Source: Hydractinia symbiolongicarpus
Taxonomy: Eukaryota > Cnidaria > Hydrozoa > Anthoathecata > Hydractiniidae
Assembly: GCF_029227915.1 (NCBI RefSeq)
Contig: NC_079880.1
Coordinates: 560,001-624,000, forward strand
DNA: 64,000 bases
Direction of reading: 5' to 3'
A program made the translations under genes and the position numbers. Numbering within the stretch: position 1 is the first letter of the stretch; every line of letters starts with the position of its first letter. The notes under the pieces were generated by a model, which made no database searches, was not told the DNA's origin, and worked only from the letters and a program-made list of their open reading frames with translations. Shown piece by piece: positions 50,018-62,088 of the stretch.

Positions 50018-52138
50018 GTCATTTTTTACTTAGGCACCAATCCTAGCTGTTAGCGCGCGCCGAAGAAATAAAAACAGTTTCAATTACTACATTTCACTGA
50101 CTTTCTAACGGTGTCAGTTCGTTTGAGTTTCAACGCTTGGGTCACATATTCGTACCAACATGTATTTAGAGATATTTATCTGATATTACTAGGATGCATC
50201 GCTTTTAAAAGTGAAACAATTGACCGTGGGACTTAATTGAACTAACTTTGGACTGCGACCTGATCAATGTGATAAATGAAAAAATTGGAATGCAAGAAAA
50301 ACAATTCTTCTTAATTTGACATGATTGCCGAAACTCAGCGATTACACTGGGCGCTGTGGTAGAGCTTCAATTTAGAATTAAGATAAAAAAGTCATTTTTT
50401 ACTGAGGGACCAATCCTAGCCGTTAGCGCGCGCTGAAGAAATAGTGAAAGGTTCAAAAACTACATTTCATTGACTTTCTAACGGTGTCAGTCCGTTTAAG
50501 TTTCCACCGTTAGGTCATATATTCGTACCAACATGTATTTAGCGATATTCATCTGACATTACTAGATTTCATCGCTTTTAACAGCGAAACGATTGACTGT
50601 GGGACTTAATTGAACTAACTTTTGACTATGACCTGATAAATGTGATAAATAAAAAAATTGGACTCCAAGAAATAGCATTCTTCTTAATTTGACATGATTG
50701 CATAAACTCAGCGATTACACTGGGCGCTGTTGTAGCGCTTCATTTAAAAATTTAAATTAATAAGTCATTTTTTACTGTGGGACCAATCCTAGCCGTTATT
50801 GCGCCCTGAAGAAATAGCGACAGTTTCAGAAACTTCATTTCATTGACTTTCTAACGGTGTCAGTCCGTTTGAGTTACAACGGTTGCGTAACATTTTCGTA
50901 CCAACATGAATTTAGCGATATTTTCCTGATATTACTAGGCTTCATCGCCTTTAACAATAAAATGATTGACTGTGGGACTTAATTGAACTAAATTTTGAGT
51001 GTGACCTGATAAATGTGATAAATGAAAAAATTGGACTCCAAGAAATAGCATTCTTCTTAATTTGATATGATTGCCTAAACTTAGCGTTTACACTGGGCGC
51101 TGTTGTAGCGCTTCATTTAAAAATTTAAATTAATAAGTCATTTTTTACTGTGGGACCAATCTTAGCCGTTATCGCGCGCTGAAGAAATAGCGACAGTTTC
51201 TAAAACTTCTTTTCATTGACTTTCTAACGATGTCAGTCCGTTTGAGTTACAACGGTTGTGTCACATATTTGTACCAGCATGAACTTAGCGATATGTTTCT
51301 GATATTACTAGGTTGCATCGCCTTTAACAATGAAACGATTGACTGTAGGACTTAATTAAACTAACTTTGGACTGTGACCTGATAAATGTGATAAATGAAA
51401 CAATTGGACTCCAAGAAATAACATTCTTCTTAATTTGACGTGATTGCCGGAACTCAACGATTACACTAGGCTCTGTGGTAGCGCTTCATTTAAGAATTTA
51501 GATAAATAAGACATTCTTTACTGCGGGACCAATCCTAGCAGTTATCGCGCGCTGAAGAAATAGCGACAGCTTCAAAAACTACATTTCATTGAATTTCAAA
51601 CAGTATCAATCCGTTTGAGTTACAGCGGTTGAGCCACATATTCGTAGCAACATGTATTTTTTGATATTTTTCAGGTATTACTAGGTTGTATGGCTTTTAA
51701 CATTGAAACGATTGACGTTGGGATTTAATTTAACTAACTTTGGACTGTGACCTGATAAATGTGAACTCAGCGATTGCACTGGGCGCTGTGGTAGCCGTTA
51801 TCGCGCGCTGAAGAAATAGCGACAGTTTCTAAAACTTCTTTTCATTGACTTTCTAACGATGTCAGTCCGTTTGAGTTACAACGGTTGTGTCACATATTTG
51901 TACCAGCATGAACTTAGCGATATGTTTCTGATATTACTAGGTTGCATCGCCTTTAACAATGAAACGATTGACTGTAGGACTTAATTAAACTAACTTTGGA
52001 CTGTGACCTGATAAATGTGATAAATGAAACAATTGGACTCCAAGAAATAGCATTCTTCTTAATTTGACATGATTGCATAAACTCAGCGATTACACTGGGC
52101 GCTGTTGTAGCGCTTCATTTAAAAATTTAAATTAATAA
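50018..52138 (+). repeat. Right-hand higher-order repeat, copy 1 (2,121 bp)
   Basis: The order is GGCACCAATCC monomer (50018), GAGGGACC monomer (50391), GCGCCCTG monomer (50764), CAATCTTAGCC monomer (51137), then the short dimer (51510-52138). The same order recurs from 53256 with a length of 2,119 bp. In this copy the short dimer ends in TCTAAAACTTCTTTTC sequence, where the others have CAAAAACTACATTTC. Confidence 0.82.
51510..52138 (+). repeat. Short dimer, right-hand family, copy 2 (629 bp)
   Basis: Same two joins as the copy at 49390 (AAATGTGAACTCAGCG at 51767 and GTGGTAGCCGTTATCG near 51790), but with a different second half. The deleted monomer was therefore combined with another subfamily by exchange downstream of the joins. 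Confidence 0.84.
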
Positions 52139-53255
52139 GTCATTTTTTACTTAGGCACCAATCCTAGCTGTTAGCGCGCGCCGAAGAAATAAAAACAGTT
52201 TCAAATACTACATTTCACTGACTTTCTAACGGTGTCAGTTCGTTTGAGTTTGAACGCTTGCGTCACATATTCGTACCACATGTATTTAGAGATATTTATC
52301 TGATATTACTAGGATGCATCGCTTTTAACAGTGAAACAATTGACCGTGGGACTTAATTGAACTAACTTTGGACTGCGACCTGATCAATGTGATAAATGAG
52401 AAAATTGGAATGCAAGAAAAACAATTCTTCTTAATTTGACATGATTGCCGAAACTCAGCGATTACATTGGGCGCTGTGGTAGCGCTTCAATTCAGAATTA
52501 AGATAAGAAAGTCATTTTTTACTGAGGGACCAATCCTAGCCGTTAGCGCGCGCTGAAGAAATAGTGACAGTTTCAAAAACTACATTTCATTGACTTTCTA
52601 ACGGTGTCAGTCCGTTTAAATTTCCACGGTTGGGTCATATATTCGTACCAACATGTATTTAGCGATATTCATCTGACATTACTAGATTTCATCGCTTTTA
52701 ACAGCGAAACGATTGACTGTGGGACTTAATTGAACTAATTTTTGACTATGACCTGATAAATGTGATAAATAAAAAAATTGGACTCCAAGAAATAGCATTC
52801 TTCTTAATTTGACATGATTGCATAAACTCAGCGATTACACTGGGCGCTGTTGTAGCGCTTCATTTAAAAATTTAAATTAATAAGTCATTTTTTACTGTGG
52901 GACCAATCCTAGCCGTTATCGCGCCCTGAAGAAATAGCGACAGTTTCAAAAACTACATTTCATTGACTTTCTAACGGTGTCAGTCCGTTTGAGTTACAAC
53001 GGTTGGGTCACATATTCGTACCAACATGTTTTTCTTGATACTTTTCGGGTATTACTAGGTTGTATGCCTTTTAACAGCGAAACGATTGACTGCGGGACTT
53101 AATTGAACTGACTATGGACTGTGACCCTGTAAATGTGAAAGCGAGACAATTGGACTTCAAGAAATAACATTCTTCTTAATTTGAAATGATTGCCGAAACT
53201 CACCGATTACACCGGGCGCTGTGGAAGCGCTTCAATTAAAAATTAAGATAAGAAA
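52139..53255 (+). repeat. 3-monomer satellite unit sharing its start with the next repeat (1,117 bp)
   Basis: Two and a half monomers match the region starting at 53256 (offset 1,117 bp), including the private one-base-shorter CGTACCACATG. After the GCGCCCTGAAG part at 52924 it switches to the TTCTTGATACTTTTCGGG type and returns to a GGCACC monomer. It looks like a shortened version of the 2.1-kb unit. Confidence 0.8.
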
Positions 53256-55374
53256 GTCATTTTTTACTTAGGCACCAATCCTAGCTGTTAGCGCGCGCCG
53301 AAGAAATAAAAACAGTTTCAAATACTACATTTCACTGACTTTCTAACGGTGTCAGTTCGTTTGAGTTTGAACGCTTGGGTCACATATTCGTACCACATGT
53401 ATTTAGAGATATTTATCTGATATTACTAGGATGCATCGCTTTTAACAGTGAAACAATTGACCGTGGGACTTAATTGAACTAACTTTGGACTGCGACCTGA
53501 TCAATGTGATAAATGAGAAAATTGGAATGCAAGAAAAACAATTCTTCTTAATTTGACATGATTGCCGAAACTCAGCGATTACACTGGGCGCTGTGGTAGC
53601 GCTTCAATTCAGAATTAAGATAAGAAAGTCATTTTTTACTGAGGGACCAATCCTAGCCGTTAGCGCGCGCTGAAGAAATAGTGACAGTTTCAAAAACTAC
53701 ATTTCATTGACTTTCTAACGGTGTCAGTCCGTTTAAATTTCCACGGTTGGGTCATATATTCGTACCAACATGTATTTAGCGATATTCATCTGACATTACT
53801 AGATTTCATCGCTTTTAACAGCGAAACGATTGACTGTGGGACTTAATTGAACTAATTTTTGACTATGACCTGATAAATGTGATAAATAAAAAAATTGGAC
53901 TCCAAGAAATAGCATTCTTCTTAATTTGACATGATTGCATAAACTCAGCGATTACACTGGGCGCTGTTGTAGCGCTTCATTTAAAAATTTAAATTAATAA
54001 GTCATTTTTTACTGTGGGACCAATCCTAGCCGTTATCGCGCCCTGAAGAAATAGCGACAGTTTCAGAAACTTCATTTCATTGACTTTCTAACGGTGTCAG
54101 TCCGTTTGAGTTACAACGGTTGCGTAACATATTTGTACCAACATGAATTTAGCGATATTTTCTTGATATTACTAGGCTTCATCGCCTTTAACAATAAAAT
54201 GATTGACTGTGGGACTTAATTGAACTAAATTTTGAGTGTGACCTGATAAATGTGATAAATGAAAAAATTGGACTCCAAGAAATAGCATTCTTCTTAATTT
54301 GATATGACTGCCTAAACTCAGCGTTTACACTGGGCGCTGTTGTAGCGCTTCATTTAAAAATTTAAATTAATAAGTCATTTTTTACTGTGGGACCAATCTT
54401 AGCCGTTATCGCGCACTGAAGAAATAGCGACAGTTTCTAAAACTTCTTTTCATTAACTTTCTAACGATGTCAGTCCGTTTGAGTTACAACGGTTGTGTCA
54501 CATATTTGTACCAGCATGAACTTAGCGATATTTTTCTGATATTACTAGGTTGCATCGCCTTTAACAATGAAACGATTGACTGTAGGACATAATTAAACTA
54601 ACTTTGGACTGTGACCTGATAAATGTGATAAATGAGACAATTGGACTCCAAGAAATAACATTCTTCTTAATTTGACGTGATTGCCGGAACTCAACGATTA
54701 CACTAGGCTCTGTGGTAGCGCTTCATTTAAGAATTTAGATAAATAAGACATTCTTTACTGCGGGACCAATCCTAGCAGTTATCGCGCGCTGAAGAAATAG
54801 CGACAGCTTCAAAAACTACATTTCATTGAATTTCAAACAGTATCAATTTGTTTGAGTTACAGCGGTGGATCCACATATTCGTAGCAGCATGTATTTTTTG
54901 ATATTTTTCAGGTATTACTAGGTTGTATGGCTTTTAACATTGAAACGATTGACGTTGGGATTTAATTTAACTAACTTTGGACTGTGACCTGATAAATGTG
55001 AACTCAGCGATTGCACTGGGCGCTGTGGTAGCCGTTATCGCGCGCTGAAGAAATAGCGACAGTTTCAAAAACTACATTTCATTGACTTTCTAACGGTGTC
55101 AGTCCGTTTGAGTTACAACGGTTGGGTCACATATTCGTACCAACATGTATTTCTTGATACTTTTCGGGTATTACTAGGTTGTATGCCTTTTAACAGCGAA
55201 ACGATTGACTGCGGGACTTAATTGAACTGACTATAGACTGTGACCCTGTAAATGTGAAAGCGAGACAATTGGACTTCAAGAAATAACATTCTTCTTAATT
55301 TGAAATGATTGCCGAAACTCACCGATTACACCGGGCGCTGTGGAAGCGCTTCAATTAAAAATTAAGATAAGAAA
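53256..55374 (+). repeat. Right-hand higher-order repeat, copy 2 (2,119 bp)
   Basis: Same monomer order as 50018-52138, with anchors 53256, 53628, 54001, 54374 and 54747. It ends in the third short dimer. Its first monomer has CGTACCACATG, shared with 52139 and 55375 but not with 50018, so the exchange history is not a simple tandem doubling. Confidence 0.82.
54747..55374 (+). repeat. Short dimer, right-hand family, copy 3 (628 bp)
   Basis: Contains AAATGTGAACTCAGCG at 54994 and GTGGTAGCCGTTATCG near 55026, then a TTCTTGATACTTTTCGGG monomer. It is close to the copy at 49390, with private changes such as CAATTTGTTTGAG and GGTGGATCCACA. Confidence 0.85.
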
Positions 55375-58300
55375 GTCATTTTTTACTTAGGCACCAATCC
55401 TAGCTGTTAGCGCGCGCCGAAGAAATAAAAACAGTTTCAAATACTACATTTCACTGACTTTCTAACGGTGTCAGTTCGTTTGAGTTTGAACGCTTGGGTC
55501 ACATATTCGTACCACATGTATTTAGAGATATTTATCTGATATTACTAGGATGCATCGCTTTTAACAGTGAAACAATTGACCGTGGGACTTAATTGAACTA
55601 ACTTTGGACTGCGACCTGATCAATGTGATAAATGAGAAAATTGGAATGCAAGAAAAACAATTCTTCTTAATTTGACATGATTGCCGAAACTCAGCGATTA
55701 CACTGGGCGCTGTGGTAGCGCTTCAATTCAGAATTAAGATAAGAAAGTCATTTTTTACTGAGGGACCAATCCTAGCCGTTAGCGCGCGCTGAAGAAATAG
55801 TGAAAGGTTCAAAAACTACATTTCATTGACTTTCTAACGGTGTCAGTCCGTTTAAGTTTCCACGGTTGGGTCATATATTCGTACCAACATGTATTTAGCG
55901 ATATTCATCTGACATTACTAGATTTCATCGCTTTTAACAGCGAAACGATTGACTGTGGGACTTAATTGAACTAACTTTTGACTATGACCTGATAAATGTG
56001 ATAAATAAAAAAATTGGACTCCAAGAAATAGCATTCTTCTTAATTTGACATGATTGCATAAACTCAGCGATTACACTGGGCGCTGTTGTAGCGCTTCATT
56101 TAAAAATTTAAATTAATAAGTCAATTTTTACTGTGGGACCAATCCTAGCCGTTATCGCGCCCTGAAGAAATAGCCACAGTTTCAGAAACTTCATTTCATT
56201 GACTTTCTAACGGTGTCAGTCCGTTTGAGTTACAACGGTTGCGTAACATATTTGTACCAACATGAATTTAGCGATATTTTCTTGATATTACTAGGCTTCA
56301 TCGCCTTTAACAATAAAATGATTGACTGTGGGACTTAATTGAACTAAATTTTGAGTGTGACCTGATAAATGTGATAAATGAAAAAATTGGACTCCAAGAA
56401 ATAGCATTCTTCTTAATTTGATATGACTGCCTAAACTCAGCGTTTACACTGGGCGCTGTTGTAGCGCTTCATTTAAAAATTTAAATTAATAAGTCATTTT
56501 TTACTGTAGGACCAATCATAGCAGTTATCGCGCGCTGAAGAAATAGCGACAGCTTCAAAAACTACATTTCATTGACTTTTTAACGGTGTTAGTCCGTTTG
56601 AGTGTAAACAGTTGGGTAACATATTCCTACCAACATGTATTTAGCAATATTCCTCTGACATTACTAGATCGCATCGCTTTTAACAGTGAAATGATTGACT
56701 GTGGGACTTAATTGAACTAACTTTGGACTGTGACCTGATAAATGTGATAAATGAGAAAATTGAAATTCAAGAAATAACATTCTTCTTAATTTGACATGAT
56801 TGCCGGAACTCAGCGATTACACCGGCCGCTGTGGTAGCGCTTCAATTCAAAATTAAGATAAAATACTCATTTTTTGCTGAGGGACCAATCCTAGCCGTTA
56901 GCCCGCGCTGAAGAAATAGTGAAAGGTTCAAAAAATACATTTCATTGACTTTCTAACGGTGTTAGTCCGTTTAGGTTTCAACGGTTGGGTCATATATTCG
57001 TACCAACATGTATTTAGCGATATTCATCTGATATTACTAGGTTGCACCGCTTTTAACGGTGAAACGATTGACTGTGGGACTTAATTGAACTAACTTTTGA
57101 CTATGACCTGATAAATGTGATAAATGAAAAAATTGGTCTCCAAGAAATAGCATTCTTCTTAATTTGACGTGATTGCATAAACTCAGCGATTACACTGGGC
57201 GCTGTTGTAGCGCTTCATTTAAAAATTTAAATTAATAAGTCATTTTTTACTGTGGGACCAATCCTAGCCCTTATCGCGCCCTGAAGAAATAGCGACAGTT
57301 TCAGAAGCTTCATTTCCTTGACTTTCTAACGGTGTCAGTCCGTTTGAGTTACAACGGTTGCGTAACATATTCGTACCAACATGAATTTAGCGATATTTTC
57401 CTGATATTACTAGGTTTCATCGCCTTTAACAATAAAACGATTGACTGTGGGACTTAATTGAACTAACTTTTGACTGTGATCTGATAAATGTGATAAATGA
57501 AAAAATTGGACTCCAAGAAATAGCATTCTTCTTAATTTGATATGGTTGCCTAAACTCAGCGTTTACACTGGACGCTGTTGTAGCGCTTCATTTAAAAATT
57601 TAAATTAATAAGTCATTGTTTACTGTGGGACCAATCCTAGCCGTTGTCACGCACTGAAGAAATAGCGACAGTTTCAAAAACTTCTTTTCATTGACTTTCT
57701 AAAGATGTCAGTCCGTTTGAGTTACAAGGGTTGCGTCACATATTTGTACCAGCATGAACTTAGCGATATTTTTCTGATATTACTAGGTTGCATCGCCTTT
57801 AACAATGAAACGATTGACTGTAGGACTTAGTTAAACTAACTTTGGACTGTGACCTGATAAATGTGATAAATGAGAAAATTGGAATTCAAGAAAAAACATT
57901 CTTCTTAATTTGACATGATTGCCGGAACTCAGCGATTACACCGGCCGCTGTGGTAGCGCTTCAATTCAAAATTAAGATAAAAAACTCATTTTTTGCTTAG
58001 GGACCAATCCTAGCCGTTAGCGCGCGCTGAAGAAATAGTGACAGTTTCAAAAACTACATTTCACTGACTTTCTAACGGTGTCAGTCCGTTTAAGTTTCAA
58101 CGATTGGGTCATATATTCGTACCAACATGTATTTAGCGATATTCATCTAATATTACTAGGCTGCACCGCTTTTAACAGTGAAACGATTGACTATGGGACT
58201 TAATTGAACTAACTTTTGACTGTGACCTTATAAATGTGATAAATGAAAAAATTTGACTCCAAGAAATAGCAGTCTTCTTAATTTGACATGATTGCATAAA

Positions 58301-58730
58301 CTCAGCGATTACACTGAGCGTTGTTGTAGCGCTTCATTTAAAAATTTAAATTAATAAGTCATTTTTTACTGTGGGACCAATCCTAGCCGTTATCACGCCC
58401 TGAAGAAATAGCGACAGTTTCAGAAACTTTATTTCATTGACTTTCTAACGGTGTCAGTCCGTTTGAGTTACAACGGTTGCGTCACAGATTCGTACCAACA
58501 TGAATTTAGCGATATTTTTCTGATATTCCTAGGTTGCATCGACTTTAACAATTAAACGATTGACTGTGGGACATAATTGAACTAACTTTGGACTGTGACC
58601 TGATAAATGGGATAAATGAGAAAATTGGAATTCAAAAAATAACATTCTTCTTAATTTGACATGATTGCCGGAACTCAGCGATTACACCGGCCGCTTTTGT
58701 AGCGCTTCCTTTAAAAATTTAAATTAATAA
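55375..58730 (+). repeat. Satellite monomers, right region
   Basis: Anchors every 372-373 bp from 55375 to 58358. The GGCACC, GAGGGACC and GCGCCCTG types continue the preceding order for about three monomers. Then monomers with CACCGGCCGCTGTGG and AAACTCATTTTTTGCT appear (56866, 57985). No gene is visible. Confidence 0.87.
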
Positions 58731-60222
58731 GTCATTTTTTACTGTGGGACCAATCCTAGCCGTTATCGCGCCCTGAAGAAATAGCGACAGTTTCAAAAAC
58801 TTTTTTTCATTGACTTTCTAACGGTGTCAGTCCGTTTGAGTTACAACGGTTGCGTCACATATTCGTACCAACATGAATTTAGCGATATTTTTCTGATATT
58901 CCTAGGTTGCATCGACTTTAACAATTAAACGATTGACTGTGGGACATAATTGAACTAACTTTGGACTGTGACCTGATAAATGGGATAAATGAGAAAATTG
59001 GAATTCAAAAAATAACATTCTTCTTAATTTGACATGATTGCCGGAACTCAGCGATTACACCGGCCGCTGTGGTAGCGCTTCAATTCAAAATTAAGATAAA
59101 AAACTCATTTTTTGCTGAGGGACCAATCCTAGCCGTTAGCGCGCGCTGAAGAAATAGTGACAGTTTCAAAAACTACATTTCACTGACTTTCTAACGGTGT
59201 CAGTCCGTTTAAGTTTCAACGGTTGGGTCATATATTCGTACCAACATGTATTTCTTTACATTTTTCAGGTATTACTAAGTTGTATGGCTTTTAACAGCGA
59301 AACGATTGACTGTGGGAATTAATTGAACTGAGAATAGACTGTGACCTTATAAATATGAAAGTGAGACAATTGGACTCCAAGAAATAACATTGTTCTTAAT
59401 TTGACATGATTGCCGAAACTTAGCGACTACACTGGTCGCTGTGGTAGCGCTTCATTTAAGAATTAAGATGAAAAAGTCATTTTTTTACTGTGGTACCAAT
59501 CCTAGCCGTTATCGCGCGCTGAAGAAATAATGACAGTTTCAAAAACTACATTTCATTGACTTTCTAACGGTGTCAGTCCGTTTGAGTTTCAACGAATGGG
59601 TCACATATTCGTACCAACATGTATTTAGCGATATTTTTCCGTTATTACTGGGTTGCATCGCCTTTAACAATGAAACGATTGACTGTGGGAGTTAATTGAA
59701 CTAACTTTTGACTGTGACCTTATAAATGTGATAAATGAAAAAATTGGACTCCAAGAAATAGTATTCTTCTTAATTTGACATGATTGCATAAACTCAGCGA
59801 TTACACTGAGCGCTGTTGTAGCGCTTCATTTAAAAATTTAAATTAATAAGTCATTTTTTACTGTGGGACCAATCCTAGCTGTTATCGCGCCCTGAAGAAA
59901 TAGCGACAGTTTCAGAAACTTCATTTCATTGACTTTCTAACGGTGTCAGTCCGTTTGAGTTACAACGGTTGCGTCACATATTCGTACCAACATGAATTTA
60001 GCGATATTTTTCTGATATTACTAGGTTTCATCGCCTTTAACAATAAAATGATTGACTGTGGGACTTAATTGAACTAACTTTTGACTGTGACCTGATAAAT
60101 GTGATGAATGAAAAAATTGGACTCCAAGAAATAGCATTCTTCCTAATTTGACATGATTGCCTAAACTCAGCGTTTACACTGGGCGCTTTTGTAGCGCTTC
60201 CTTTAGAAATTTAAATTAATAA
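58731..60222 (+). repeat. 4-monomer higher-order repeat, copy 1 (1,492 bp)
   Basis: Monomers at 58731 (GATATTCCTAGG, CAATTAAACG), 59104 (TTTGCTGAGGGACC, type-2 centre), 59476 (CTGTGGTACCAATCC) and 59850 (TCAGAAACTTC, TTTCATCGCC). The same four types in the same order restart at 60223. Confidence 0.82.
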
Positions 60223-62088
60223 GTCATTTTTTACTGTGGGACCAATCCTAGCCGTTATCGCGCCCTGAAGAAATAGCGACAGTTTCAAAAACTTCTTTTC
60301 ATTGACTTTCTAACGGTGTCAGTCCGTTTGAGTTACAACGGTTGCGTCACATATTCGTACCAACATGAATTTAGCGATATTTTTCTGATATTCCTAGGTT
60401 GCATCGACTTTAACAATTAAACGATTGACTGTGGGACTTAATTGAACTAACTTTGGACTGTGACCTGATAAATGGGATAAATGAGAAAATTGGAATTCAA
60501 AAAATAACATTCTTCTTAATTTGACATGATTGCCGGAACTCAGCGATTACACCGGCCGCTGTGGTAGCGCTTCAATTCAAAATTATGATAAAAAACTCAT
60601 TTTTTGCTGAGGGACCAATCCTAGCCGTTAGCGCGCGCTGAAGAAATAGTGACAGTTTCAAAAACTACGTTTCACTGACTTTCTAACGGTTTCAGTCCGT
60701 TTAAGTTTCAACGTTTGGGTCATATATTCGTGCCAACATGTATTTCTTGATATTTTTCAGGTATTACTAAGTTGTATGGCTTTTAACAGCGAAACGATTG
60801 ACTGTGGGAATTAATTGAACTGAGAATGGACTGTGACCTTATAAATATGAAAGTGAGACAATTGGACTCCAAGAAATAACATTGTTCTTAATTTGACATG
60901 ATTGCCGAAATTTAGCGACTACACTGGTCGCTGTGGTAACGCTTCATTTAAGAATTAAGATGAAAAAGTCATTTTTTTACTGTGGTACCAATCCTAGCCG
61001 TTATCGCGCGCTGAAGAAATAGTGACAGTTTCAAAAACTACATTTCATTGACTTTCTAACGGTGTCAGTCCGTTTGAGTTTCAACGGTTGGGTCACATAT
61101 TCGTACCAACATGTATTTAGCGATATTTTTCCGATATTACTAGGTTGCATCGCCTTTAACAATGAAACGATTGACTGTGGGACTTAATTGAACTAACTTT
61201 GGACTGTGACCTGATGAATGTGATAAATGAGACAATTGGACTCCAAGAAATAACATTGTTCTTAATTTGACATGATTGCCGAAACTCAGCGACTACACTG
61301 GTCGCTGTGGTAGCGCTTCATTTAAGAATTAAGATGAAAAAGTCATTTTTTTAATGTGGTACCAATCCTAGCCGTTATCGCGCGCTGAAGAAATAGTGAC
61401 AGTTTCAAAAACTACATTTCATTGACTTTCTAACGGTGTCAGTCCGTTTGAGTTTCAACGGTTAGGTCACATATTCGTACCAACATGTATTTAGCGATAT
61501 TTTTCCGATATTACTAGGTTGCATCGCCTTTAACAATGAAACGATTGACTGTGGGACTTAATTGAACTAACTTTGGACTGTGACCTGATGAATGTGATAA
61601 ATGAGACAATTGGACTCCAAGAAATAGCATTCTTCTTAATTTGACATGATTGCATAAACTCAGCGATTACACTGAGCGCTGTTGTAGCGCTTCATTTAAA
61701 AATTTAAATTAATAAGTCATTTTTTACTGTGGGGCCAATCCTAGCCGTTATCGCGCCCTGAAGAAATAGCGACAGTTTCAGAAACTTCATTTCATTGACT
61801 TTCTAACGGTGTGAGTCCGTTTGAGTTACCACGGTTGCGTCACATATTCGTACCAACATGAATTTAGCGATATTTTTCTGATATTACTAGTTTTCATCGC
61901 CTTTAACAATAAAATGATTGATTGTGGGACTTAATTGAACTAACTTTTGACTGTGACCTGATAAATGTGATGAATGAAAAAATTGGACTCCGAGAAATAG
62001 CATTCTTCTTAATTTGACATGATTGCCTAAACACAGCGTTTACACTGGGCGCTGTGGTAGCGCTTCATTTAAGAATTAAGATAAGAAA
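60223..62088 (+). repeat. 4-monomer higher-order repeat, copy 2, expanded by one monomer (1,866 bp)
   Basis: Same order as 58731-60222, but the CTGTGGTACC monomer occurs twice in tandem (60968-61341 and 61342-61714), the second with ATGTGGTACC. The unit is therefore five monomers long here. Confidence 0.82.
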
